Shown here: piece after piece, positions 9,762 through 16,682 of the stretch
Layout of the letters: every line of letters begins with the position of its first letter
Numbering within the stretch: the stretch's first letter is position 1
From: Salinarimonas sp046292825
GTDB lineage: Bacteria > Pseudomonadota > Alphaproteobacteria > Rhizobiales > Beijerinckiaceae
Length of the DNA: 64,000 nt
Assembly: GCF_046292825.1 (NCBI RefSeq)
Contig: NZ_JBKBQG010000019.1
Coordinates: 17,982 to 81,981, forward strand
Reading direction: 5' to 3'
The notes under the pieces: generated by a model
Database searches by the model: none
What the model saw: the letters and a program-made list of their open reading frames with translations, nothing else
What the model was told of the DNA's origin: nothing
Made by a program: the position numbers and the translations under genes

Positions 9762-10038
9762 TGTCCTTCCCCCTTGTGGGGAAGGTGGCCCGACGCCGAA
9801 GGCGGCGGGTCGGATGGGGGTCGTCGACATGGCACCGATACGTCAGATCCTGCACGACCTCCACCCCGAGCCCGATCCGGAATAAGACCCGAAAAGACGT
9901 GCGACGCTCATGGCCCCCGTTGGGAGGCGCCGAGGGTGAGGGGAGTGCAGGGTCAAGCGTCAGGGTGCCTTCTGCACGACCCCCATCCGTCTCCGGGCTG
10001 GCGCCCGGAGCCACCTTCCCCCAAGGGGGAAGGACAAG
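9762..10038. repeat. Family B inverted-repeat element B1
   Basis: The 484 bp gap 9704-10187 contains this element. The left end (TGTCCTTCCCCCTTGTGGGG then AAGGTGGC) is mirrored at the right end (GCCACCTTCCCCCAAGGGGG then AAGGACAAG). Each end is itself a small hairpin, and GGATGGGGGTCGT / ACGACCCCCATCC forms a second pair of arms. The interior (about 9830-9960) shows no gene. It is the same family as the elements at 18508, 45549 and 63919. Confidence 0.85.
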
Positions 10039-10187
10039 AGCGCGCTGCATCCGCCGCTCGCTCAACGAGACAAATCTGATCCCTGGTGGGATGCTCGCGC
10101 GATCCGTCGCACGGGCGATGGGGAAAACCGGGGCTTTCCTCGGGGGCTCGGGTCGCTAGGATCGCCGCATTCCAAGGAGAGCCCCGC

Positions 10188-11576
10188 ATGTCCGATCTCG
10201 ACGCCGTCCTCGCCCGCATCGATGCCGACCTCGACGCGTCGCTCGAGCGCCTGTTCGCGCTCCTGCGCATCCCCTCGATCTCGACCGATTCGGCCTATGC
10301 CGCCCATTGCCGCGCGGCGGCGGAGTCGCTCCGGGCGGATCTCGCGAGCCTCGGCGTCGGCGCGCAGGTCCGCGAGGTGCCCGGCGCGCATCCGTCCGTC
10401 GTCGGGCGCATCGACGGGCCGGCGGGCACGCCGCATGCGCTGTTCTACGGCCATTACGACGTCCAGCCGGTCGACCCGCTGTCGCTCTGGGAGACGCCGC
10501 CCTTCGAGCCGCGGATCGCTGAGACGCCGGACGGGCGCAAGATCATCGTCGCCCGCGGCGCCTGCGACGACAAGGGCCAGGTGATGACCTTCGTCGAGGC
10601 CTGCCGCGCCTGGAAGGCGGTGACGGGCAAGCTGCCGATCGGGATCACCTTCCTGATCGAGGGCGAGGAGGAGAACGGCTCGCGCGGGCTGCCGGCCTTC
10701 GTCGCCGCCATCAAGGACGAGCTCGCCGCCGATCTCGCGCTCGTCTGCGACACCGGCATGTGGGACCCGAACACGCCCGCCATCACCGCCTCGCTGCGCG
10801 GCCTCGTCTATACCGAAGTGGTGGTGCGCGCCGCCGATCGCGACCTGCATTCGGGCCTCTTCGGCGGCGCGGCCGCGAACCCGATCCACATCCTCTCGCG
10901 CATCGTCGCCGATCTCCACGACGCGGAAGGCCGCGTGACGCTGGACGGCTTCTACGACGGCGTCGCCGAGCCGCCGGAGGAGGTGCGCGAGCGCTGGCAC
11001 GCGCTCGGGCTCACGGCGGAGGGCTTCCTCGGCCAGGTCGGGCTCGCCCGGCCGGTGGGGGAATCGGGACGCATGGTCATCGAGCAGATCCAGTCGCGCC
11101 CGACCTGCGACGTCAACGGCATCGTCGGCGGCTATACGGGGGAGGGCACCAAGACCGTGATCGCCGCGGAGGCGCGCGCGAAGATCTCGTTCCGCCTCGT
11201 CGGCGACCAGGACCCGGAGGCGGTCGCGAACGCGCTCGAGGCCCACGTCGCCGCCCGCATCCCGGAGGATTGCCGCTACGAGCTCATCCGCTACAAGGGC
11301 TCGCGCGCCATCGCGCTCCCCTACGACAGCCCGGCCCTCGCCAAGGCGAGCCAGGCGCTCGCCGCGGAATGGCAGGTCGAGCCGGTGGTGATCGGCTCGG
11401 GCGGCTCGATCCCGATCGTCGGCACGTTCAAGTCGACGCTCGGCCTCGATTCGGTCCTCGTCGGGTTTGGTCTCGACGACGACCGCGTGCATTCGCCGAA
11501 CGAAAAGTACGATTTGCGTAGTTTCCACAAGGGGATCCGCTCGTGGGCGCGGATTTTGGCGGCGTTGGGGGAGTGA
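10188..11576 (+). CDS. M20 family dipeptidase/metallopeptidase
   Basis: A 462-residue cytoplasmic zinc peptidase of the M20 carboxypeptidase G2/carnosine dipeptidase branch. Metal-site motifs appear in order: FYGHYDVQPVDP (His and adjacent Asp), IIVARGACDDKGQV (bridging Asp), LIEGEEENGS (Glu pair), the Asp of LVCDTGMW, and a C-terminal His in DDRVHSPNEKYD. The dimerisation (lid) domain lies between about residues 195 and 350. The ATG at 10188 follows AAGGAG at 10174. It stands alone between repeat B1 and the regulator region. The substrate is probably a dipeptide, but the sequence does not show which. Confidence 0.92.
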   Translation: MSDLDAVLARIDADLDASLERLFALLRIPSISTDSAYAAHCRAAAESLRADLASLGVGAQVREVPGAHPSVVGRIDGPAGTPHALFYGHYDVQPVDPLSLWETPPFEPRIAETPDGRKIIVARGACDDKGQVMTFVEACRAWKAVTGKLPIGITFLIEGEEENGSRGLPAFVAAIKDELAADLALVCDTGMWDPNTPAITASLRGLVYTEVVVRAADRDLHSGLFGGAAANPIHILSRIVADLHDAEGRVTLDGFYDGVAEPPEEVRERWHALGLTAEGFLGQVGLARPVGESGRMVIEQIQSRPTCDVNGIVGGYTGEGTKTVIAAEARAKISFRLVGDQDPEAVANALEAHVAARIPEDCRYELIRYKGSRAIALPYDSPALAKASQALAAEWQVEPVVIGSGGSIPIVGTFKSTLGLDSVLVGFGLDDDRVHSPNEKYDLRSFHKGIRSWARILAALGE

Positions 11577-11713
11577 GGGTTAGGAAGACCGCGAGGTCTT
11601 AAATGCCGAACGGCTCCCGGTTGGCTGCGAGCGATGGACCTGCCGGGATCATCGCCGCGGCGGCGGCTCCGAGCGCGCGATAGGCTCCCTCGCGGCAACT
11701 TGCCGGTCAGCCG

Positions 11714-11938
11714 TTACTGCTCCCCCTCCACCAACCCCTCCCCCTCCAACCACTCCGTCACGATCCTTCTAATCATCTCCGACCGGTTCGGCCGATCCGG
11801 CGCGCGACGGGCCGCCTCCTCCAGAGCTGCGACGATCTCCGGTGGTGCGCGGAAGGTGAGCATGGGCATGAGGCCGGTGGCAGGGCGGCCTCGCTTTTTT
11901 CGTATGTCGGGAATTGACACGGCATCCTTTTTCGACAT
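11714..11938 (-). CDS. Small ribbon-helix-helix (CopG-like) DNA-binding protein
   Basis: A 74-residue protein starting MSKKDAVSIPDIRKKRGRPA. After a basic N-terminal arm with a GRPATG (AT-hook-like) stretch comes a beta strand MLTFRAPPEI and two helices (VAALEEAARRA and SEMIRRIVTEWL), the ribbon-helix-helix layout of CopG/MetJ-type repressors and of many antitoxins. A 10 bp inverted repeat overlaps its start codon and could be an autoregulatory operator. It diverges from a 108-codon gene, but the partner does not resemble a known toxin, so I do not call a toxin-antitoxin pair. The end of the frame is at 11714. Confidence 0.72.
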   Translation of the reverse strand: MSKKDAVSIPDIRKKRGRPATGLMPMLTFRAPPEIVAALEEAARRAPDRPNRSEMIRRIVTEWLEGEGLVEGEQ

Positions 11939-11943
11939 ACGAT
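11900..11943 (+). promoter_or_regulatory. Candidate operator and promoter between divergent small genes
   Basis: A perfect 10 bp inverted repeat, TCGTATGTCG at 11900-11909 and CGACATACGA at 11933-11942, brackets a consensus -35 (TTGACA, 11914-11919). A -10-like TACGAT lies at 11938-11943 with an 18 bp spacer, and the right arm overlaps it. A regulator bound to both arms would block transcription towards the plus-strand gene at 11973. The neighbouring ribbon-helix-helix protein is the natural candidate. The left arm lies inside that gene's first codons. Confidence 0.5.
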
Positions 11944-11972
11944 TATTCAGCCCCTCGAACAGGATTCGCCCC

Positions 11973-12299
11973 TTGTGCGAGACGAACGATACCACGCCCG
12001 GCGCGCAGGAGCACCGGGACGCGCGGCTTCTGGAGCTGGGCGCCGCGCTCGACAAGGCGGTGGACGCGCTCTGGCTGGCCGAGGAGGTTTTGGGGGACGG
12101 GTCGGAGCGGGTCGCGGGCGCGATCGCGCAGGGCTGGACCTTGTGCGACGCGATCGCCGAGCGCATCGGCGCACATCCCGCGCAGACGCTCGACGGTTTG
12201 AGCGTCAAGGCACGCGCGCTCGCCCTCCTCGGGGACGAGGAGGATGGTGTGCGACGCGATCTCGTGCGCGTGCTCGGTCGGCGAGTGGAGGCGCGGTGA
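11973..12299 (+). CDS. Hypothetical small protein
   Basis: I do not recognise this 108-residue protein. After about fifteen polar residues it is predicted helical (LLELGAALDKAVDALWLAEE, then a second helix VAGAIAQGWTLCDAIAERIG) and ends in an Arg-rich tail. There is no in-frame ATG near the start. The TTG at 11973 is chosen because AGGA at 11961 is eight bases upstream and the candidate promoter at 11914-11943 would start transcription just before it. The 34 bp between the divergent starts suggests shared control with the ribbon-helix-helix gene. It ends 26 bp before repeat A3. Confidence 0.5.
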   Translation: MCETNDTTPGAQEHRDARLLELGAALDKAVDALWLAEEVLGDGSERVAGAIAQGWTLCDAIAERIGAHPAQTLDGLSVKARALALLGDEEDGVRRDLVRVLGRRVEAR

Positions 12300-12325
12300 G
12301 AGATTCTCGGAAACCCTTCCCACCC

Positions 12326-12500
12326 GTCATTCCGGGGCGCGAAGCGAGCCCGGAACCCAGATCCACGACGTCGGTTCGAGCGCGCATGCGCGCTCGCTCG
12401 CCAACCAAAGCCCATGGATATGTCGAGGGACGCAGCCTATAGGCTGCTCATCCACGGTCGGGAGTCTGGGTTCCGGGCTCGCTTCGCGCCCCGGAATGAC
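12326..12500. repeat. Family A palindromic element A3
   Basis: A 175 bp element with the same perfect 36 bp inverted arms as A1 (12326-12361 and 12465-12500). It has the same 20 bp GCATGC-centred palindrome at about 12378-12397 and the same GCAGCCTATAGGCTGC hairpin. It lies between the hypothetical gene and the 3' end of the DUF2256 gene, 24 bp from the latter. Confidence 0.9.
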
Positions 12501-12524
12501 GGCGTCTCGGTTCCAGGCGCCCCC

Positions 12525-12725
12525 TCAACGCCCCCGCCCGCGCGGCGGCGACGCGGCTTCCGCCTCACCGCGCGAAGCGACCCTCGGCCGCGCGGCGCGG
12601 CAGGCGTCGGAGCAATAGCGGACCTCGTCCCAGACGCGCTCCCATTTCTTGCGCCAGGCGAAGGGGCGGCCGCAGGCGAGGCAGTCTTTGGTCGGGAGGT
12701 CGCCCTTGCGGCGCATCTTCGCCAT
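12525..12725 (-). CDS. DUF2256 zinc-ribbon-like protein
   Basis: A 66-residue protein matching DUF2256: MAKMRRKGDLPTKDCLACGR, then PFAWRKKWERVWDEVRYCS and a final DAC. The four cysteines (two in CLAC, then C and C in YCSDAC) form a likely zinc-binding knuckle. The tail after residue 44 is Arg/Pro/Gly-rich and probably disordered. DUF2256 genes often neighbour the FeS photolyase/cryptochrome family, and one lies 1.7 kb away here. The formyltransferase-like gene is 11 bp upstream on the same strand, so the two probably share a transcript. Function is unknown. Confidence 0.82.
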   Translation of the reverse strand: MAKMRRKGDLPTKDCLACGRPFAWRKKWERVWDEVRYCSDACRAARPRVASRGEAEAASPPRGRGR

Positions 12726-12736
12726 GAAAACCCCGC

Positions 12737-13582
12737 TCAGCGGCCGATCTCGCGGGCGGCCTCGCGCGAGATCGGGCTCCAGCGGGTGAGGACGACGTAG
12801 CCGTCGCGCGCGGCGACGACGAGGAGGCGGCGATAGGTGTGGACGACGGTGCCGGGCGCATGGCCGTGCGGCTCGCGCCAGCCCTGCGCCTCGGCGACGT
12901 GGACGACGCCCGGTCCGACGCGCGCGAGCGTCTCGATCGCGCCGAAGGCGCGCACGCGGCCGAGGATCTCGTCGACGGACGACGTCCAGTCGAGGGTTCG
13001 CTGCGCATCCGTCGCGCGCGGCCAATAGGAGCCGCGCCCCTGCGGCTCGGCGCCCGCCCAGAGCGCGGCGAAATCGCCGGCGATCCGGCGCGCGAGCCGG
13101 CCCGTCGCCATCTGGCACCGCATCAGGAGGGTCTCGTGCGTCTCGGCCTCGCCGAGGGGGAAACGCTCCTGCGCGATGACGGCGCCGGTGTCGAATTCGG
13201 GCTCGATCACGTGCGCGCTCACGCCCCAGTCGCGCCGCCCCTCGAGCAATGCGCGGTAGAGCGGATAGGGGCCGCGGCCCTCCGGCAGCGGGGAGGGGTG
13301 GAAATTGAGCGCGTAGGGAATGGCGCCGCGCCAGCCCTCGATCCGCCACGGATAGCCCGCGACGACGAGGCAGCAATCGCTCAAGGTCGCGAGATCCTCC
13401 GGCCGCAACCGCGACATCTGGATCGGGATGCGCAGCGATCGCGCGCGGGCGATCACCCGCTCGTTGTGGTCGAGCACGCCGTCGCAGGGGCGCGTGAACA
13501 GCTTGACCGGCTCCCATCCGGCCGCGAGGAAGCCCTCGAGCGCCTCGGCCATGAAGTCGATGCCCGCATAGGCGAAGCGCAT
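12737..13582 (-). CDS. Formyltransferase-family protein (methionyl-tRNA formyltransferase-like)
   Basis: A 281-residue protein with the folate-dependent formyltransferase fold. The catalytic Asn-His pair is in ALNFHPSPLPEGRGPYPLYR, and the Asp is in EFDTGAVIAQERF about 35 residues later. The N-terminal MRFAYAGIDFMAEALEGF resembles the start of Fmt. Residues about 195-281 form a small C-terminal domain. It is shorter than Fmt (about 310) and not next to def, so it is more likely a paralogue acting on another acceptor, such as an amino sugar or hydroxylamine, than the initiator-tRNA enzyme. It is divergent from the SDR gene, with 148 bp between. Confidence 0.8.
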   Translation of the reverse strand: MRFAYAGIDFMAEALEGFLAAGWEPVKLFTRPCDGVLDHNERVIARARSLRIPIQMSRLRPEDLATLSDCCLVVAGYPWRIEGWRGAIPYALNFHPSPLPEGRGPYPLYRALLEGRRDWGVSAHVIEPEFDTGAVIAQERFPLGEAETHETLLMRCQMATGRLARRIAGDFAALWAGAEPQGRGSYWPRATDAQRTLDWTSSVDEILGRVRAFGAIETLARVGPGVVHVAEAQGWREPHGHAPGTVVHTYRRLLVVAARDGYVVLTRWSPISREAAREIGR

Positions 13583-13730
13583 GGCTCACCCCTCCCGCTC
13601 GCGCCGTCCGCGTCCTCCCCCGGCCGCCGCGGCGACGATCGGCCGCGCGGGGGGTGGACGCGGGACGCCCACGCGATACTTAGCGCGCGGCGTTGTCGTT
13701 TGCAGTGGGCAAGAGCCGGGAGAGAGTTCG

Positions 13731-14462
13731 ATGAGCGGCACCATTCTCGTCTATGGCGGCAACGGCGGGGTCGGCCGCTCCTGCGCGCAGGCGCTCGCCG
13801 CGCGCGGCTATCGCCCCTATCTCGTGGCGCGCGACGAGGCGCGGCTCGCCGAGGCGGCGCGCGCGCTCGACACCGGCTACAGCGTCGCGGACGTCACCGA
13901 TCCCGAGGCGATCGCCCGCGCGACGCGCGACGCGGCGGGGACGGACGGGCTCGCCGGGCTCGTCTACGCGGTGGGTTCGATCAATCTCAAGCCCTTGGCC
14001 AAGCTGACGGCGCAGGATGTCGAGGCGGATTTCCGGCTCAACGCGCTCGGCGCCGCGCTCGCGGTGCAGGCGGCTTTGGCGCCGTTCCGGCAGGCGGGGG
14101 GCGCGAGCGTGGTGCTCTTCTCGACGGTCGCCGCGCGGCAGGGCTTCGCCGCACACGCCTCGGTCGCGATGGCGAAGGGCGCGGTGCAGGGGCTGACGCT
14201 GGCGCTCGCGGCCGAGCTCGCGCCCAAGGTGCGCGTCAATTGCATCGCGCCCTCGTTGATGGACACGCCGCTCGCCTCGCCGCTGACCGGCAATCAGGCG
14301 ATGGCGAGCGCGATCGCCGGCATGCACGCGATCCCGCGCATCGGCGAGGCGAAGGACGCCGGCGCGCTCGCCGCCTTCCTGATCTCGGAGGAGGCGTCCT
14401 GGATCACGGGGCAGACGATCGGCGTCGACGGCGGGCGCTCGACCCTGCGCACCAAGGGTTGA
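13731..14462 (+). CDS. SDR-family protein lacking the catalytic tyrosine
   Basis: A 243-residue Rossmann-fold short-chain dehydrogenase/reductase. The cofactor loop is GGNGGVGRS near residues 9-17, and the active-site Ser is in VVLFSTVAARQGF. Where YxxxK is expected the sequence reads VAMAK, so the catalytic Tyr is Val145 while Lys149 is kept. The C-terminal GQTIGVDGGRSTLR is typical of the FabG-like branch. It starts at the ATG at 13731 after GGGAGAGAG and ends 10 bp before the photolyase, so the two are very likely co-transcribed. Without the Tyr it may be a poor oxidoreductase or a binding protein. Confidence 0.88.
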   Translation: MSGTILVYGGNGGVGRSCAQALAARGYRPYLVARDEARLAEAARALDTGYSVADVTDPEAIARATRDAAGTDGLAGLVYAVGSINLKPLAKLTAQDVEADFRLNALGAALAVQAALAPFRQAGGASVVLFSTVAARQGFAAHASVAMAKGAVQGLTLALAAELAPKVRVNCIAPSLMDTPLASPLTGNQAMASAIAGMHAIPRIGEAKDAGALAAFLISEEASWITGQTIGVDGGRSTLRTKG

Positions 14463-14472
14463 GGGCGCGCGC

Positions 14473-16008
14473 GTGGGCGCCCTGCGGCTCCTCCTCGGCG
14501 ACCAGCTCACGCGTCGGATCGCCTCGCTCGCCGACCTCGATGCGGAGGCGGACGTCGTCCTGATGGTCGAGGTCGCCGAGGAGGCGACCTATGTGCGCCA
14601 CCACAAGCAGAAGATCGCCTTCCTCTTCTCGGCGATGCGGCACTTCGCGGAGGAATTGCGCGAGGAAGGGGTTCGGGTCGACTACGTGCGGCTCGACGAT
14701 CCCGGCAATACGGGCTCCTTCGGCGGGGAGCTCGCGCGGGCGCTGGGGCGTCATGCGGTCGACCGGGTGATCGTCACCGAGCCCGGCGAATGGCGGGTGC
14801 TCGAGGCGATGCGCGATTGGCGCGAGGAGCTCGGGCTCCCGGTCGAGATCCGCGAGGACAATCGCTTCCTGTGCTCGCGCGGCGAGTTCGCCGCCTGGGC
14901 CGAGGGGCGCAAGCAATTGCGGATGGAGTTCTTCTACCGCGAGATGCGCCGCAAGACCGGCTTCCTGATGGAGGGCGGCGAGCCCGTCGGCGGCCAGTGG
15001 AATTTCGACGCCGACAACCGCAAGAGCCTGCCCGCCGGCATCGCCGTCCCCCCGCGCCGCCGCTTCGAGCCGGATGCGACGACGCGCGCGGTGCTCGACC
15101 TCGTCGCGCGCCGCTTCGGCAACCATTTCGGCGATCTCGACGGCTTCGGCTGGGCGGTGACCCGCGCGGGCGCGCTCGAGGCGCTCGCCTTCTTCCTCGA
15201 GGCGGCTCTGCCGCGTTTCGGGGACTACCAGGACGCGATGAAGACGGGCGAGCCCTTCCTCTTCCACGCGGTGATCTCGCCCTATCTGAACGCGGGCCTG
15301 CTGACGGCCGAGGAGGTCTGCGTCGCCGCCGAGCGCGAATGGCGGGAGGGGCGCGCGCCGCTCAACGCGGTCGAGGGCTTCGTGCGGCAGGTGATCGGCT
15401 GGCGGGAATATGTCCGCGGCATCTACTGGTTGGAAATGCCGCGCTACGCGCAGACGAACGCGCTCGACGCCCAGCGCCCGCTGCCGGATTTCTACTGGAC
15501 CGGCGAGACCGACATGAACTGCCTCGCGCAATGCGTCGCCGACACCCGCGCCCATGCCTATGCGCACCATATTCAACGGCTGATGGTGCTCGGCAATTTC
15601 GCCCTGATTGCCGGCATCCGCCCCGCCGCGCTCGAGGAATGGTTCCTCGTCGTCTATGCCGACGCCTACGAGTGGGTGGAATTGCCGAACGTGCACGGGA
15701 TGATCCTCTTCGCCGACGGCGGTCTCCTCGCCTCGAAGCCCTATGCGGCCTCGGGCGCCTATATCGACCGGATGAGCGATTATTGCCGCGGCTGCCGCTA
15801 CGATCCGAAGGTGAAGGAGGGCCCGAAGGCCTGCCCGTTCAACTACCTCTACTGGCATTTCCTGATCGACAACGAGAGCCGCCTCGCCCGCAATCCGCGC
15901 ATGGCCATGCCCTATCGCACGCTCGCCAAGATGAATCCCGATCGGCGCGCGGCGATCGAGGCGGACGCGAGCGCCTTCCTCGGCGCGCTCACGTCGTCCT
16001 ACCGGTGA
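14473..16008 (+). CDS. phrB: FeS bacterial photolyase/cryptochrome (PhrB-like, 6-4 photolyase family)
   Basis: A 511-residue flavoprotein of the iron-sulfur bacterial cryptochrome/photolyase group, which repairs (6-4) or related pyrimidine photoproducts using FAD, a lumazine antenna and a [4Fe-4S] cluster. Starting from the GTG at 14473, cysteines fall at 350 (MNCLAQC), 438 and 441 (YCRGCRYD) and 454 (KACPF). These are the cluster-ligand numbers I recall for Agrobacterium PhrB, which supports the start as well as the function. The N-terminal LRLLLGDQL begins the alpha/beta antenna domain. CryB-type signalling function cannot be excluded. It probably shares an operon with the SDR gene. Confidence 0.93.
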   Translation: MGALRLLLGDQLTRRIASLADLDAEADVVLMVEVAEEATYVRHHKQKIAFLFSAMRHFAEELREEGVRVDYVRLDDPGNTGSFGGELARALGRHAVDRVIVTEPGEWRVLEAMRDWREELGLPVEIREDNRFLCSRGEFAAWAEGRKQLRMEFFYREMRRKTGFLMEGGEPVGGQWNFDADNRKSLPAGIAVPPRRRFEPDATTRAVLDLVARRFGNHFGDLDGFGWAVTRAGALEALAFFLEAALPRFGDYQDAMKTGEPFLFHAVISPYLNAGLLTAEEVCVAAEREWREGRAPLNAVEGFVRQVIGWREYVRGIYWLEMPRYAQTNALDAQRPLPDFYWTGETDMNCLAQCVADTRAHAYAHHIQRLMVLGNFALIAGIRPAALEEWFLVVYADAYEWVELPNVHGMILFADGGLLASKPYAASGAYIDRMSDYCRGCRYDPKVKEGPKACPFNYLYWHFLIDNESRLARNPRMAMPYRTLAKMNPDRRAAIEADASAFLGALTSSYR

Positions 16009-16117
16009 CCAGCGCGCGCCGCGACGGCGATCCGCGGCGCGAGCGCTTGCGTTCATCCGCGTTTCCACTAGGAAGGCACTCGTGGCCGCGTGCGTGCGGC
16101 CGGGAGGAACAGGCCCG

Positions 16118-16675
16118 ATGGCCCTCGCTCTGCGCCTCGCGCGCGCCATCGACGCGACGAATGCGCTGATCGGCCGGCTCGCCGCGTGGCTCGTCCTCGC
16201 GGCCGTGGTGATCTCGGCGGGCAATGCGCTGTCGCGCCGGATGTTCTCGCTGTCGTCGAACGCCTGGCTCGAGGTGCAATGGTACCTGTTCGGCGCGGTC
16301 TTTCTGCTCGGCGCGTCCTGGACGCTGCGGCGCAACGAGCACGTGCGGATCGACATCCTCGCGAGCCGCTTCTCGAAGGGCGCGCGCGACCGGCTCGACC
16401 TCGTCGGCCACGCGCTCTTCCTGATCCCCTTCGCCCTCGTCCACGTGGTGCTCGCCGTGCCCTTCTTCCTCCTGTCCTGGCGCACCGGCGAGATGTCGGC
16501 CAATGCCGGCGGGCTGCCTTTGTGGCCGGCCAAGCTCCTCGTCCTCGTCGGCTTCGCCATGCTTCTCGCGCAGGGCGTGTCCGAATTCGTCAAGCGGCTC
16601 GCGATCGTCACCGGGCGGCTCGCGGACGAAGCCGACGAAACCGTCCCCCACCCGGCCACGCGCCGCGAGCCGTGA
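16118..16675 (+). CDS. TRAP transporter small permease (DctQ)
   Basis: A 185-residue inner-membrane protein with four hydrophobic helices (about residues 20-40, 55-72, 95-120 and 138-160). The DctQ hallmark WLEVQWYLFGAVFLLGASWT is followed by NEHVRIDI. This is the small subunit of a tripartite ATP-independent periplasmic transporter, which with DctM imports carboxylates or related solutes using a Na+ gradient. The ATG at 16118 follows GGGAGG at 16102. The DctM gene starts 7 bp after the stop. The substrate-binding DctP subunit is not encoded next to them. Confidence 0.92.
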   Translation: MALALRLARAIDATNALIGRLAAWLVLAAVVISAGNALSRRMFSLSSNAWLEVQWYLFGAVFLLGASWTLRRNEHVRIDILASRFSKGARDRLDLVGHALFLIPFALVHVVLAVPFFLLSWRTGEMSANAGGLPLWPAKLLVLVGFAMLLAQGVSEFVKRLAIVTGRLADEADETVPHPATRREP

Positions 16676-16682
16676 GCCTCGG

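Noticed and set aside
8171..9835. Extension of the PiT open frame through the symporter gene
   Set aside because: Low-complexity antisense shadow. The recognisable PiT N-terminus begins at the TTG at 8170.
11714..12299. Annotation as a known toxin-antitoxin system
   Set aside because: The ribbon-helix-helix protein fits an antitoxin, but the divergent partner does not resemble ParE, RelE, PIN or another toxin, and classic modules are co-directional.
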